A DNA stretch of 64,000 nucleotides from Candidatus Planktophila versatilis (GTDB lineage: Bacteria > Actinomycetota > Actinomycetes > Nanopelagicales > Nanopelagicaceae): the NCBI RefSeq assembly GCF_002288265.1, contig NZ_CP016778.1, positions 992,001 to 1,056,000 of the forward strand, in the 5' to 3' direction. Of this stretch, positions 9,908 to 18,573 are shown piece after piece. Numbering within the stretch: the first letter of the stretch is position 1; each line of letters begins with the position of its first letter. The position numbers and the translations under genes were made by a program. The notes beneath the pieces are model-generated. The model worked only from the letters and a program-made list of their open reading frames with translations, did not search any database and was not told the origin of the DNA.

Positions 9908-11184
9908 TAGTGCGAGCCTCCGCCACGTTTATACGGAATTCCATCTGCCGCCGGCGCTCGAACTTTTCCAATAAATCCTGAGACGGCAATGATTGTCGCA
10001 ATGTATGGCGCCATCAACATAAATTCAGATGGAATTGGGGTACCAATAATTGTCAGTAGCCCTTGGAGGTTATCGGCGAAGCCAAAGATCAATGCAGCTG
10101 CTACTGCGCCCATGGGGCTCCAGCGGCCAAAGATGAGCGCTGCCAAGGCGATAAAACCCTTACCTGCAGTCATTTCCTTACTGAAAGATCCAACTGCACC
10201 CAAAGTGAAGAAGGCGCCACCAAGACCTGCGATGGCACCAGCTAAAATTACGTTCTTAAATCGAATTGCGTTGACATTGATTCCAACGGATTCTGCAGCA
10301 GTTGGATGCTCACCTACAGCGCGTGTACGAAGACCCCACCTGCTCTTAAATAGCGCAATGTGAATAATAGTTACGAAAATATACATGAGGTAAACAATTA
10401 TGCTTTGGGCAAAAAAGATTGGTCCAATCACTGGAATCTGGGAAAGCAAAGGAATCTCTATGGGAGCAAATGCCGTTGCTGAATTCCATTCGCTTTGATA
10501 TGGAATAAGAAGTTTCTTGTAAAGAAAGCTAGTTAATCCAATTACCAAAACATTGAGAACAAAACCAAGAACTACCTGATCAATTCCGTATCTAATTGCA
10601 AAAATCGCAAGAAGGAGGGAAATTAGTGCTCCAGCTATGGGAGCAAAGAGAAGTCCCCACCAATTATTATTTAGCAGTGAAGCAATAACACCTGAGGCAA
10701 AGGCCCCGGCTAGAAGCTGTCCCTCGATTGCAATATTGATAACTCCTGAGCGTTCTGATAGCACACCAGCCATTGCCCCAAAAATAAGTGGAACGGAAAG
10801 TAGTAAACCTCCTTGTAAGAGACCTGTAAGAGGAATGAACTTCCCTGCAGCTGCCCAACAGAGGAAGGACATAAGAAATGTAGATCCGAAAACAAGGCTG
10901 ATGACTCTTGAATGTTTCCTCATCGTAAAGAGGCCCAATGCCACAAGCGCAGTAACTACTGACAGGACGGCGAAGAGTAAGGCGCCAGATTTGGAGTCAA
11001 CGACCCACTTCTCGAGCAGCACCCATTCCTTGCCTAAAATAAAACCATATGTGACAGGCTGGCTTTTATCCGGCAGGAGTGCAAAAACTACAAGTGCAAA
11101 AATTCCTAGTACACCCATTGTGATTACCCCACGGAATTTTCGTCTCTCCGGAACAGACATTGTGCGCAAACTAATCTTTGCCAT
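9907..11184 (-). CDS. Nucleoside ABC transporter permease (NupQ/YufQ-like)
   Basis: This highly hydrophobic polytopic protein belongs to the branched-chain-amino-acid/ribose permease superfamily as used in BMP-type nucleoside importers. The family core shows GVLSERSGVINIAIEGQLLAG and, later, RTRAVGEHPTAAESVGINV, the cytoplasmic loop contacting the ATPase. The start is taken at 11184, where TGATG overlaps the upstream permease stop; an in-frame ATG at 11196 would extend the protein by four residues to 429. It pairs with the next permease to form the heterodimeric channel. Confidence 0.9.
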   Translation of the reverse strand: MAKISLRTMSVPERRKFRGVITMGVLGIFALVVFALLPDKSQPVTYGFILGKEWVLLEKWVVDSKSGALLFAVLSVVTALVALGLFTMRKHSRVISLVFGSTFLMSFLCWAAAGKFIPLTGLLQGGLLLSVPLIFGAMAGVLSERSGVINIAIEGQLLAGAFASGVIASLLNNNWWGLLFAPIAGALISLLLAIFAIRYGIDQVVLGFVLNVLVIGLTSFLYKKLLIPYQSEWNSATAFAPIEIPLLSQIPVIGPIFFAQSIIVYLMYIFVTIIHIALFKSRWGLRTRAVGEHPTAAESVGINVNAIRFKNVILAGAIAGLGGAFFTLGAVGSFSKEMTAGKGFIALAALIFGRWSPMGAVAAALIFGFADNLQGLLTIIGTPIPSEFMLMAPYIATIIAVSGFIGKVRAPAADGIPYKRGGGSH

Positions 11185-12353
11185 CAGCCATTCCATCCCT
11201 TCGAAGAGATTGTCGCTCCTTGGTCTAGATTCTTTAATCTGAAAATTGCCTTAACCAAAGCTGGTGCCGCAATAAAGAGGACAACGAGAGCTTGAATTAC
11301 TAGTACTAGATCCAGTGGTGTTTCCGTGCTCGCCTGCATCTCTAACCCACCAGCTCGAAGAGCACCAAAAAGTAGAGCAGCAAATACTGTTCCTATAGGG
11401 GTGGCGCGTCCAAGTAAGGCGACAGTGATTGCATCGAATCCAAAAGTTCCACCAACCCCAGCTGTGAGTGCTGGTTCCGAGCCAAGTATCTGCACTGCAC
11501 CACCCAGACCAGCAAGAGCACCAGCGATAAACATCACCGTCGTCGTAGTTCGCCCAACTGATATACCCGCAGTCTTGGCTGCGACTGCATTAGCTCCAAC
11601 TGCGCGAAATCGAAATCCCCAAGTGCTGCGTTGCAAAAGCCACCAGACCAGGGCTGCTACAGCTAAAGCGATAATAAATCCTAAATTTGCTCTGAGGTCG
11701 GCGCCAAAAAGCTTAGGCAATCTCGCCGTGAGCGCAACTTCGGGTGCAAGTGGATCTTGACGACCTGGTCGCAAAAAAGTTTCAGTGCTTAAAAGCCAAA
11801 GCAAAAAGTATCCTGCGACATAATTGAGCATAATTGTGACGATAACTTCGTGCGCACCAGTACGTGCCTTTAGTAAGCCCACAAATCCACCGTAAATTCC
11901 GGCAGCAATTACTGCAGCCAGTATGGCGGCAAGTGCATGAATTACGACCGGAAGATCGAAATAAAATCCAACAAAACTTGCTCCAATTGCGCCTGCAATA
12001 AATTGTCCTTGGGCTCCAATATTAAATAGTCCTGCACGAAAGGCTAGTGCCACAGAAAGTCCTGTGAGAATTAAAGGTGAAGCGGCAACGATTGTCTCTG
12101 AGAGTGGATAGAAGCCATTCCAGTATCCATTTCGAGTCAGATTTGGATCGAAAACTGAACCTTGCCATAGCGCCGCAAAAGCACCACCAGCTGTAGCAAA
12201 GGCCTTTACCAGCATCTGTAAAGGAGAGGATTTAAGGGCCAACACTTCTGAATCAGAGAATGCAACAAGCAGGCCACTCACTAGGAGCGCCAAACCAAAT
12301 GCCAACAATGGAAGGGCTAGCTTCCTGGAGACTCTTTGCCAAAGGTTCTTCAT
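11184..12353 (-). CDS. Nucleoside ABC transporter permease (NupP/YufP-like)
   Basis: The 389-residue integral membrane protein has many hydrophobic segments. Its family core reads AFRAGLFNIGAQGQFIAG around residue 105, with the ATPase-contact segment FRAVGANAVAAKTAGISV later on. This is the first permease of the BMP-ATPase-permease-permease order found in nucleoside importers. Its start overlaps the ATPase stop by 4 bases. Substrate assignment as nucleosides rests on gene order (cdd, deoA and add directly downstream) and on family knowledge. Confidence 0.9.
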   Translation of the reverse strand: MKNLWQRVSRKLALPLLAFGLALLVSGLLVAFSDSEVLALKSSPLQMLVKAFATAGGAFAALWQGSVFDPNLTRNGYWNGFYPLSETIVAASPLILTGLSVALAFRAGLFNIGAQGQFIAGAIGASFVGFYFDLPVVIHALAAILAAVIAAGIYGGFVGLLKARTGAHEVIVTIMLNYVAGYFLLWLLSTETFLRPGRQDPLAPEVALTARLPKLFGADLRANLGFIIALAVAALVWWLLQRSTWGFRFRAVGANAVAAKTAGISVGRTTTTVMFIAGALAGLGGAVQILGSEPALTAGVGGTFGFDAITVALLGRATPIGTVFAALLFGALRAGGLEMQASTETPLDLVLVIQALVVLFIAAPALVKAIFRLKNLDQGATISSKGWNG

Positions 12354-13849
12354 CTCTTTACCCCCGCCATCAATAATCCAAGTTCTTCTCTTGAAGTTGT
12401 TGCAGGTACGATTGCAATAAATTTGCCTCGATACATCACTGCAATTCTATCTGCCAAAGAAATCACTTCGTCTAGTTCGGTACTGAAGAGAAGAACTGCG
12501 CGGCCCGAATCACGTTCTGCTATGACTCTTTCGTGTACAAACTCGATTGATCCAACATCTAATCCACGCGTGGGCTGTGACGCTACTACTAATTTCACTG
12601 GCCGAGATAATTCACGGGCAAGGACCACCTTCTGCTTATTACCACCAGAGAGTGAAGACGCAGAATCTTTTGGTGATTGCGCACGGATATCAAACTCAGT
12701 AACTCTAGATGCTCCGTTTTCTGAAACAACGCTTTGAGAAATAACCGGACCTTTAGCAAAAGGAGGGAGATCATGTAAGTCGAGGATGAGATTCTCTTCA
12801 ATACTAAATGAAGATATCAATCCGTCCTCTTCTCGAGATTCTGGAACGAATGCAATTCCTGCATGCAGGGCTTTTCTCACAGAAACCTTCGAAATGTCCT
12901 TCCCCGCTAAAGTAATTTTCCCATCTACGTGGTCCTGTAATCCAACAATCGCCTCTGCTAGCTCGCTCTGACCATTTCCTTGCACGCCCGCAACTGCCAG
13001 AATTTCTCCAGCCCGGATAGAAAATGAGATATCAGAGACAAGTGCCCTGCCCGTGTGGTCTCGAATTGTTAAATTCTCCACATCGAGAATTACTGAACCA
13101 AATGATGCAGGAGCTTTTTCAATTTCAAATGAGATAGGTCGGCCAACCATAAGAGAGGCAAGTTCCTCTTGTGAAGCCTCAGGTGAGGCAATCGCTACAA
13201 CCTTACCGCGGCGAATAATGGAGATCTTATCTGCTGCTTCTTGCACTTCACGTAGCTTATGAGTGATGAAGATTATTGCCGTACCTTGATCCCGAAGTTT
13301 CCTCATATTTCGAAGGAGTTCATCTGTCTCCTGTGGGGTTAAGACCGCCGTTGGTTCATCCAAGATGAGCACCTTTGCGTTATAAATGAGAGCTCTAATG
13401 ATCTCTACGCGCTGCTGGATTCCCACCGGCAAATCTTCAATCAAGGCATCGGGGTCAACATCAAAATTAAACTCAGCAGATACTCGGATTATCTCTTTCT
13501 TTGCCGCTTCCAAATCGAGGAACCCAAACCCTCTTACCTTTTCGTGACCTAGAACTATATTTTCAGCGACCGTGAATACCGGAATAAGCATAAAATGTTG
13601 ATGCACCATTCCGATTCCAGCGGCAAGGGCATCAAGCGGTGAATTAATCGTAATTTCTTTCTCATCAACTAAAATTTTGCCTTCATCCGGTGCTAAGAGC
13701 CCGTAGACGATATTCATAAGCGTAGATTTACCAGCACCATTTTCACCAAGAAGCGCGTGGATTTCGCCTGACTCAACTCTCAAACTAATTGAATCATTTG
13801 CGATCAAATCACCAAATCGTTTGGTGATGCCGCGGAGCTCAAGAGACAT
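12350..13849 (-). CDS. Nucleoside ABC transporter ATP-binding protein, two fused nucleotide-binding domains (NupO/YufO-like)
   Basis: The 499-residue ATPase has two ABC domains. The first has Walker A GENGAGKST, a degenerate signature region LPVGIQQRVEI and Walker B LILDEPTAVL. The second has a degenerate Walker A (GVQGNGQSE) but a good signature LSGGNKQKVVLAREL. This asymmetry is normal for the family: the second site usually has reduced ATP-binding capacity. It lies between the lipoprotein gene, with a strong hairpin at 13886-13921 between them, and the permeases. Confidence 0.94.
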   Translation of the reverse strand: MSLELRGITKRFGDLIANDSISLRVESGEIHALLGENGAGKSTLMNIVYGLLAPDEGKILVDEKEITINSPLDALAAGIGMVHQHFMLIPVFTVAENIVLGHEKVRGFGFLDLEAAKKEIIRVSAEFNFDVDPDALIEDLPVGIQQRVEIIRALIYNAKVLILDEPTAVLTPQETDELLRNMRKLRDQGTAIIFITHKLREVQEAADKISIIRRGKVVAIASPEASQEELASLMVGRPISFEIEKAPASFGSVILDVENLTIRDHTGRALVSDISFSIRAGEILAVAGVQGNGQSELAEAIVGLQDHVDGKITLAGKDISKVSVRKALHAGIAFVPESREEDGLISSFSIEENLILDLHDLPPFAKGPVISQSVVSENGASRVTEFDIRAQSPKDSASSLSGGNKQKVVLARELSRPVKLVVASQPTRGLDVGSIEFVHERVIAERDSGRAVLLFSTELDEVISLADRIAVMYRGKFIAIVPATTSREELGLLMAGVKR

Positions 13850-13885
13850 AGCGTAAATCTACTCTGTAATTTACTTTATAGAAAG

Positions 13886-13921
13886 CAAATGGGACTAGTG
13901 AATAATCACTAGTCCCATTTG
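13886..13921 (-). terminator. Strong intercistronic stem-loop after the nucleoside lipoprotein gene
   Basis: A perfect 16-bp inverted repeat (13886-13901 with 13906-13921) closes a 4-base loop. It lies between the stop of the BMP lipoprotein gene (13949) and the start of the ATPase gene (13849), and is transcribed on the minus strand. Only a poor pyrimidine tract follows, so it is probably a partial terminator or an mRNA-stabilising structure that lets the binding protein be made in excess over the membrane parts. Confidence 0.75.
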
Positions 13922-13948
13922 TTGGACTTGAAATCGGTCCTTTACAGA

Positions 13949-15010
13949 TTACTGAACAGCGACCTCACCTGATTTGATTGCATCACCAAGTGCTTCAATT
14001 TCAGCGCTGAGTTCTGCAGGAACCATATCTGCAAGATCATAGTATGGAGCCAAGTAGGTTCCACCATTCTCAAGATTGCCCTGGTAACCAGTTGCTGTGA
14101 ATGTACCTGCAGCTGCTTCAAGAATTACTGCCTTAACAGATGTATCTACACCCTTCACAACTGAGGAAAGAAGTACTTCCTTGTACTGAGAGGCAGCCAC
14201 GTAACCATCGGTGTCGACCCAGATTACGTATGACTTCTTCGAGGCAATTGAATTACCTGCAGTTGCTCCACCAAGTCCACCAGCAACTGGGAAGATAATG
14301 TCTGCACCCTGTTGCTCGAAGTTCTTAGAGATTTGCAGTGCCTTTGCGGAGTCAGAGAACCCGCCAACGAATGTGCCGTCCTTCTTGGCGGTATCCCACC
14401 CAAGAACCTTTACAGACTTGCCTTTAACTTCGTTGTAGTGCGCGACGCCACGAGCAAAGCCATCCATGAAGATTGTGACTGGTGGAATGTTAAGTCCACC
14501 GTATGTAGCAACAGTTCCGGTCTTTGAAACTCCTGCTGATAGGTAACCTGCTTGGAAAGCTGACTCATTTGTTGAAAATTGAATTGGCTTCAAGTTATCA
14601 AACTTGGTTCCTGGATAGATTGAACCATCTGGTCCGTGATCTTCACCATCCTGGTCAACGATTGCGAACTTAACATCTGGGTTCGCCTTAGCACCTTCAA
14701 TGATTGCACCATTGATAAGGAAGCCAACGCCGATGATTGTTGTACATCCCTCATCAACAAGCTTCTTAATGTTTGGTGCGTAATCTGCATCGGTTGCTGC
14801 AGCAAGATACTTAACTTCGATATCTGAATTCTCTTCAGCTGCAGCCTGAGCTCCAGCCCATGCTGATGCGTTAAATGACTTGTCATCCACGCCACCTGTG
14901 TCGAGAGCAAGGCACGCTTTGGCTCCAGCACTCTCACTTGACGCACTACAGCCGCTTAATACAAGGGCAGCCGAGGCAAAGATCGCCATAAAGGCTAATT
15001 TGTTTTTCAA
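13949..15010 (-). CDS. BMP-family nucleoside-binding lipoprotein (NupN/BmpA-like)
   Basis: The 353-residue solute-binding protein has a lipoprotein signal peptide: a charged start, a hydrophobic stretch and the lipobox LVLSGC (Cys near 21). The mature part has the BMP-family pattern DTGGVDDKSFNASAWAG at the start of the first lobe. Family members bind purine and pyrimidine nucleosides for the adjacent ABC importer. The start codon is TTG at 15010, preceded by GGAGG with 4-5 bases spacing. It is the first gene of the importer operon; the 135-base gap upstream probably holds its promoter. Confidence 0.92.
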   Translation of the reverse strand: MKNKLAFMAIFASAALVLSGCSASSESAGAKACLALDTGGVDDKSFNASAWAGAQAAAEENSDIEVKYLAAATDADYAPNIKKLVDEGCTTIIGVGFLINGAIIEGAKANPDVKFAIVDQDGEDHGPDGSIYPGTKFDNLKPIQFSTNESAFQAGYLSAGVSKTGTVATYGGLNIPPVTIFMDGFARGVAHYNEVKGKSVKVLGWDTAKKDGTFVGGFSDSAKALQISKNFEQQGADIIFPVAGGLGGATAGNSIASKKSYVIWVDTDGYVAASQYKEVLLSSVVKGVDTSVKAVILEAAAGTFTATGYQGNLENGGTYLAPYYDLADMVPAELSAEIEALGDAIKSGEVAVQ

Positions 15011-15145
15011 GGTTCCTCCAAGGAATAGTTGAATATTGCTTTGCCCGAGCCTAGTAGTTGAGGGTGATAATTCCTAAGAATTGAAGAGCTAAAGCGTGGG
15101 CGTGGCATGTAACAGTTAGGAAAACTCTCAAGTTGAAGTTGAGTG

Positions 15146-16129
15146 CTATTCGGTGATTTTTTCAGCTGTGGCGGCTGCAATATTGATTGCATCACTTTTC
15201 GCCAATAACTCCTTGGATCGGATGGTGAACTCTATTCCTCCGCCATCAATGCCGTAGCGGGTGCCAAATAGGCCGGCATCTAGGTCGAGATAATCCAGAA
15301 ATTGATCACCTGAAAGTGATTTGGAGATGATGTCAATAATTGCCTTATCCACTCGTTTAACAACTGTTGCAGCCAAAAATTTCTTGGTTTGGCTTGTCAC
15401 GGCCAAGTATTGATCTGGCTCGATATTTATGAGTGAAACTTTTTTGGCACTTTTCTTCATATTGTTGGAGACAATTACCTTGAATACCTCGGCGTCAGAT
15501 CCTTGAGTGCTCAAATAGATGACATCTGCACCAACAGAAATCACCTGACTTGCCGCCAATGAGTAGGAGCCAGAAACATATTTCACGATGGGAATAACCT
15601 TTTTCTTGCTAGCTAAGACGCCTGCGCTAAAACCATTTTTGAATAAATCAGCTTGATTTGTGTTGGCAATCATCGCAACCTTGCCAGTCTGTGAAATTTG
15701 TGCGGCGCTAAAACCCGCCAAGTAGGCTCCTTGGGTTTCAGCAAAGATGATAGAGCTGACATTTACTGCCGCAACGCTTGCGTCATTAATAATGGCAAAT
15801 TGCGTATTGGGGAATTCAAAGGCGAGTGCTTGCAAAGTTGGGCCGTATCCCTCGCCAACAGCGATAATCAGAGCGCACTTCTTTGTAATCAAGCTACGAA
15901 TTCTCTTATCGCGGTCTTCAGAGGTTCCATCAGTAACCACTGCTTCAATACCAAAATCGAGTGACTTCTTAGCCTTTTCTAAGCCTGCTGCGGTGGCATC
16001 ATTAAAAGATTTATCTCCACGTCCACCAAGATCGTAGGCAACTCCAATGGTGGCTGTATCTGCCGAACTGGGCGCCGGAGTGAGCACGCCAAAAATCAGC
16101 GCACAGGCAAGTGCCATGCGCAGTTTCAT
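15146..16129 (-). CDS. Second BMP-family solute-binding protein, secreted, no lipobox
   Basis: The 327-residue protein starts with a Sec signal peptide (hydrophobic core ALACALIFGVL, likely cleavage after PSSAD) and then the BMP motif GVAYDLGGRGDKSFNDAT. It is a diverged paralogue of the next downstream gene. It lacks the Cys lipid anchor, so how it stays with the importer is unclear. Its ATG overlaps the trpS stop by one base (TAATG), so it seems to be translated with trpS. It may be a second specificity for the same transporter, or a sensor-like binding protein; no further evidence separates these. Confidence 0.85.
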   Translation of the reverse strand: MKLRMALACALIFGVLTPAPSSADTATIGVAYDLGGRGDKSFNDATAAGLEKAKKSLDFGIEAVVTDGTSEDRDKRIRSLITKKCALIIAVGEGYGPTLQALAFEFPNTQFAIINDASVAAVNVSSIIFAETQGAYLAGFSAAQISQTGKVAMIANTNQADLFKNGFSAGVLASKKKVIPIVKYVSGSYSLAASQVISVGADVIYLSTQGSDAEVFKVIVSNNMKKSAKKVSLINIEPDQYLAVTSQTKKFLAATVVKRVDKAIIDIISKSLSGDQFLDYLDLDAGLFGTRYGIDGGGIEFTIRSKELLAKSDAINIAAATAEKITE

Positions 16130-17121
16130 TAAAGAACTACCCCGAGGTTCTTATATGTATCTGCAAGAGTGGCTTCTGCAACTGTGCGGGCTTTAGCTGA
16201 ACCCTGGTGCAAAATATCAAGTAGATGCTTCTCATCTTCTAGGAGCTCAAGTGCTCGAGTGCGAATGGGGCGTAGGTATTCAACAACTACCTCTGCAACA
16301 GCTGCCTTAAAATCTCCGTAACCCTTGCCGGCAAATTCATTTTCGAGCTCGGCAATTGTTCTGCCAGAAAGCGCGGAATGGATAGTAAGCAAATTACTGA
16401 TGCCAGGTTTTTTGGCCGCATCGAATGTGACTTCGCGACCAGCATCGGTGACCGCACTCTTAATCTTCTTCAAGTTAGCATCTGGTGAATCCATAATCTC
16501 AATGACTCCCGCAACGGCGCCTGATGACTTACTCATTTTGGAAGTAGGTTCTTGAATGTCATTAATTTTTGCAGCGGTCTTTAAAATGTAGGCTTCTGGC
16601 AATTGGAAGGTCTGGCCGTAGCGTGAATTAAATCGTCCGGCTAAATCGCGAGTGAGTTCAATGTGTTGACGTTGATCCTCACCGACCGGAACATAGTGCG
16701 CCTGATAGAGCAAGATATCTGCAGCTTGCAGCATGGGATATGTAAAGAGCGCAACGCGAGAGGAATCGGCGCCAGATTTAGAAGATTTATCTTTAAATTG
16801 CGTCATGCGGCTTGCTTCACCAAAACCAGTCAGGCACTCCATAATCCAACCCAGTTGATTGTGTTGTGGAACTTGAGATTGAACAAAGAGCGTTGATTTT
16901 TCAGGTGAGATGCCGAGTGCGATTAATTGCGCGGCAGAAGCAAGCGTGCGCTTTCGAAGTAGTACTGGATCTGTCTCAACGGTCAGAGCATGTAGATCAA
17001 CAATGCAGTAGAAAGCATCATGGCCATCTTGCAGCTCAACCCATTGCTTGACTGCACCTAGATAATTTCCTAAGTGGAAAGAATCACTTGTGGGTTGAAT
17101 TCCAGATAAGACGCGCTTCAT
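16129..17121 (-). CDS. trpS: Tryptophanyl-tRNA synthetase
   Basis: The 330-residue class Ic synthetase charges tRNA-Trp. The HIGH-like motif appears as [14 protein letters not shown] (residues 11-24) and the KMSKS loop as KMSKSSGA near residue 197. [16 protein letters not shown] is the typical middle segment. Length matches bacterial TrpRS. The start at 17121 is 20 bases from the stop of the CNNM-type gene, so cotranscription is likely. The downstream binding-protein gene overlaps its stop. Confidence 0.97.
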   Translation of the reverse strand: MKRVLSGIQPTSDSFHLGNYLGAVKQWVELQDGHDAFYCIVDLHALTVETDPVLLRKRTLASAAQLIALGISPEKSTLFVQSQVPQHNQLGWIMECLTGFGEASRMTQFKDKSSKSGADSSRVALFTYPMLQAADILLYQAHYVPVGEDQRQHIELTRDLAGRFNSRYGQTFQLPEAYILKTAAKINDIQEPTSKMSKSSGAVAGVIEIMDSPDANLKKIKSAVTDAGREVTFDAAKKPGISNLLTIHSALSGRTIAELENEFAGKGYGDFKAAVAEVVVEYLRPIRTRALELLEDEKHLLDILHQGSAKARTVAEATLADTYKNLGVVL

Positions 17122-17141
17122 GGGTGTAATTCTCGCACGCC

Positions 17142-18437
17142 TTAGTAGTTACGTGAGATTAATAGTCGACCAGCGCGCTTGCCTTCCATGGAAAGCACTG
17201 TGATTCGAACTCCATTTACTCCAACGATGTCGTTCTCAACCGGAATACGCCCTAAAAAATGCATGACAAATCCGCCTGCGGTCTCATATGGACCTTCGGG
17301 TAACTCAACCCCGGACTCTTCTTGTAAATCCTCGAGTGAAATCAGACCATCAATTTCAAAATCGCCAGTATGTGATTCTTCCGAAATTTCTACCTCATCG
17401 GAGTCATATTCATCTCGGATATCTCCGATGAGAGTTTCCACGAGATCCTCGAGGGTGACGATGCCATCGGTTCCGCCGTACTCATCAAGGACAATAGCCA
17501 GGTGCTGACGTTGCTTTCGCATCTCAGTCAGGGCCGGCAAAATTGCTTTTGTCCCTGGCAGATACATGATGTTTCGAGCAAGCTCTTGAATCTTTGCATT
17601 TGAATTCGCAAGGCTGGTGTCTAACAAATCTCGAACATGGATAAAGCCAATGACTTCATCAGAGGATCCACGCACGACCGGGTAGCGAGAGTGTGCTTTT
17701 TCGATAGCCAGTGCAATCGCTTTTCCAACAGTGAGAGAAGCATCCATGAAATCTACTTCTGTGCGAGGGACCATGACTTCGTGCACTTGTCGCTCTGAAG
17801 CGTTAAATACTTCTTCCACAATGTCGCGTTCTTCATCGGTGAGGGCGGCATGGCCAGCCACAAGATCCAGTAGCTCTTCTTCAGAGATGGCTGTGCGCTG
17901 CTCCTTTGGATCAATACCGAAGAGGCGAACAATAAGGTTTGTAGAGTGAGATAAGACCCAAATGATTGGCCTGAAAAGATTGGCCACGAAATCAATGAAT
18001 AAAGCAGAGGCGAGCGCAATTTGTTCGGTGCGAAATAGCGCCAACCGTTTTGGAACGAGTTCACCGAATACAAGTGAGAAGTAAGCAATGACTAAGGTGA
18101 CGCCGATGAGTGACGTGGTGTCTGCAGATTTCGTTGGCACACCAAGATCTTCTAGCCATGGAATGACATAAACTCCAAGTTTCTCTGCGCCCAATGCGGC
18201 AGAGAGAAATCCTGTAAGCGTGACACCAACCTGGAGTGCTCCAAGTAATCGATTGGGATTAGCTGCTAACTTGGCAACGATTGCTCCGCGCTTTCCGCGC
18301 AGCGCTAATTGTTTAACCTGACTTTCGCGTAATGAGATAAGTGCGATCTCAGCAGCTACAAAGAGTCCGCCGGTAACGATGAGGCCTACAACAATCAGGA
18401 TGGAGCTAATAAGTGGGGTACTCGGGTCACTTTCCAT
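17142..18437 (-). CDS. CNNM/CorC-HlyC family membrane protein (DUF21 + CBS pair + transporter-associated domain)
   Basis: The 431-residue protein has an N-terminal DUF21 membrane domain with several hydrophobic segments (roughly residues 10-160), a CBS pair ([13 protein letters not shown] through [28 protein letters not shown], in the usual order) and a C-terminal CorC_HlyC domain ([13 protein letters not shown]). Family members are linked to Mg/Co efflux and metal homeostasis; the older name hemolysin C is misleading. It diverges from the msiK-like gene, with 136 bases between the two starts. Confidence 0.92.
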   Translation of the reverse strand: MESDPSTPLISSILIVVGLIVTGGLFVAAEIALISLRESQVKQLALRGKRGAIVAKLAANPNRLLGALQVGVTLTGFLSAALGAEKLGVYVIPWLEDLGVPTKSADTTSLIGVTLVIAYFSLVFGELVPKRLALFRTEQIALASALFIDFVANLFRPIIWVLSHSTNLIVRLFGIDPKEQRTAISEEELLDLVAGHAALTDEERDIVEEVFNASERQVHEVMVPRTEVDFMDASLTVGKAIALAIEKAHSRYPVVRGSSDEVIGFIHVRDLLDTSLANSNAKIQELARNIMYLPGTKAILPALTEMRKQRQHLAIVLDEYGGTDGIVTLEDLVETLIGDIRDEYDSDEVEISEESHTGDFEIDGLISLEDLQEESGVELPEGPYETAGGFVMHFLGRIPVENDIVGVNGVRITVLSMEGKRAGRLLISRNY

Positions 18438-18462
18438 GATGGGAGAAGTCTACCGAGCGTAA

Positions 18463-18491
18463 TTGCCTCCCGCCTGCCGCTGACATACCCT
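18463..18491 (+). promoter_or_regulatory. Candidate promoter for the msiK-like gene
   Basis: TTGCCT (18463-18468) and TACCCT (18486-18491) are separated by 17 bases, which fits a sigma-70-type -35/-10 pair with weak -35 agreement. The predicted start of transcription, about 18497, falls just before the first hairpin of the leader at 18499, which supports the assignment. Confidence 0.5.
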
Positions 18492-18498
18492 TAGCCAC

Positions 18499-18553
18499 GC
18501 TGGTCACCCGACCAGCGCCTTACTCCACGGATCGTCGGGCACGTACCTGCCCG
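18499..18553 (+). ncRNA. Two-hairpin leader RNA upstream of an msiK-like gene (candidate msiK motif)
   Basis: Two consecutive perfect stem-loops precede the gene: GCTGGTC/GACCAGC with loop ACCC (18499-18516) and CGGGCA/TGCCCG with a 6-base loop (18536-18553). The second ends just before the RBS-like AAGGAAGG at 18558-18565, so its folding could affect ribosome access. A conserved cis-regulatory structure named the msiK RNA motif is known in leaders of actinobacterial msiK genes. The position and two-stem layout suggest this is a member, but I could not compare it with the consensus. Confidence 0.5.
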
Positions 18554-18573
18554 GATAAGGAAGGTGAAAAAAG

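Noticed and set aside
15011-15145. Purine riboswitch ahead of the nucleoside importer
   Set aside because: No three-way-junction core or conserved loop pair was found; only a 5-bp palindrome AATTC-N4-GAATT at 15069-15082 is present.
18499-18553. Mini-ykkC (guanidine-II) riboswitch in the two-hairpin leader
   Set aside because: That class needs ACGR in both loops; the loops here are ACCC and CGTACC, and the gene is a sugar ATPase.
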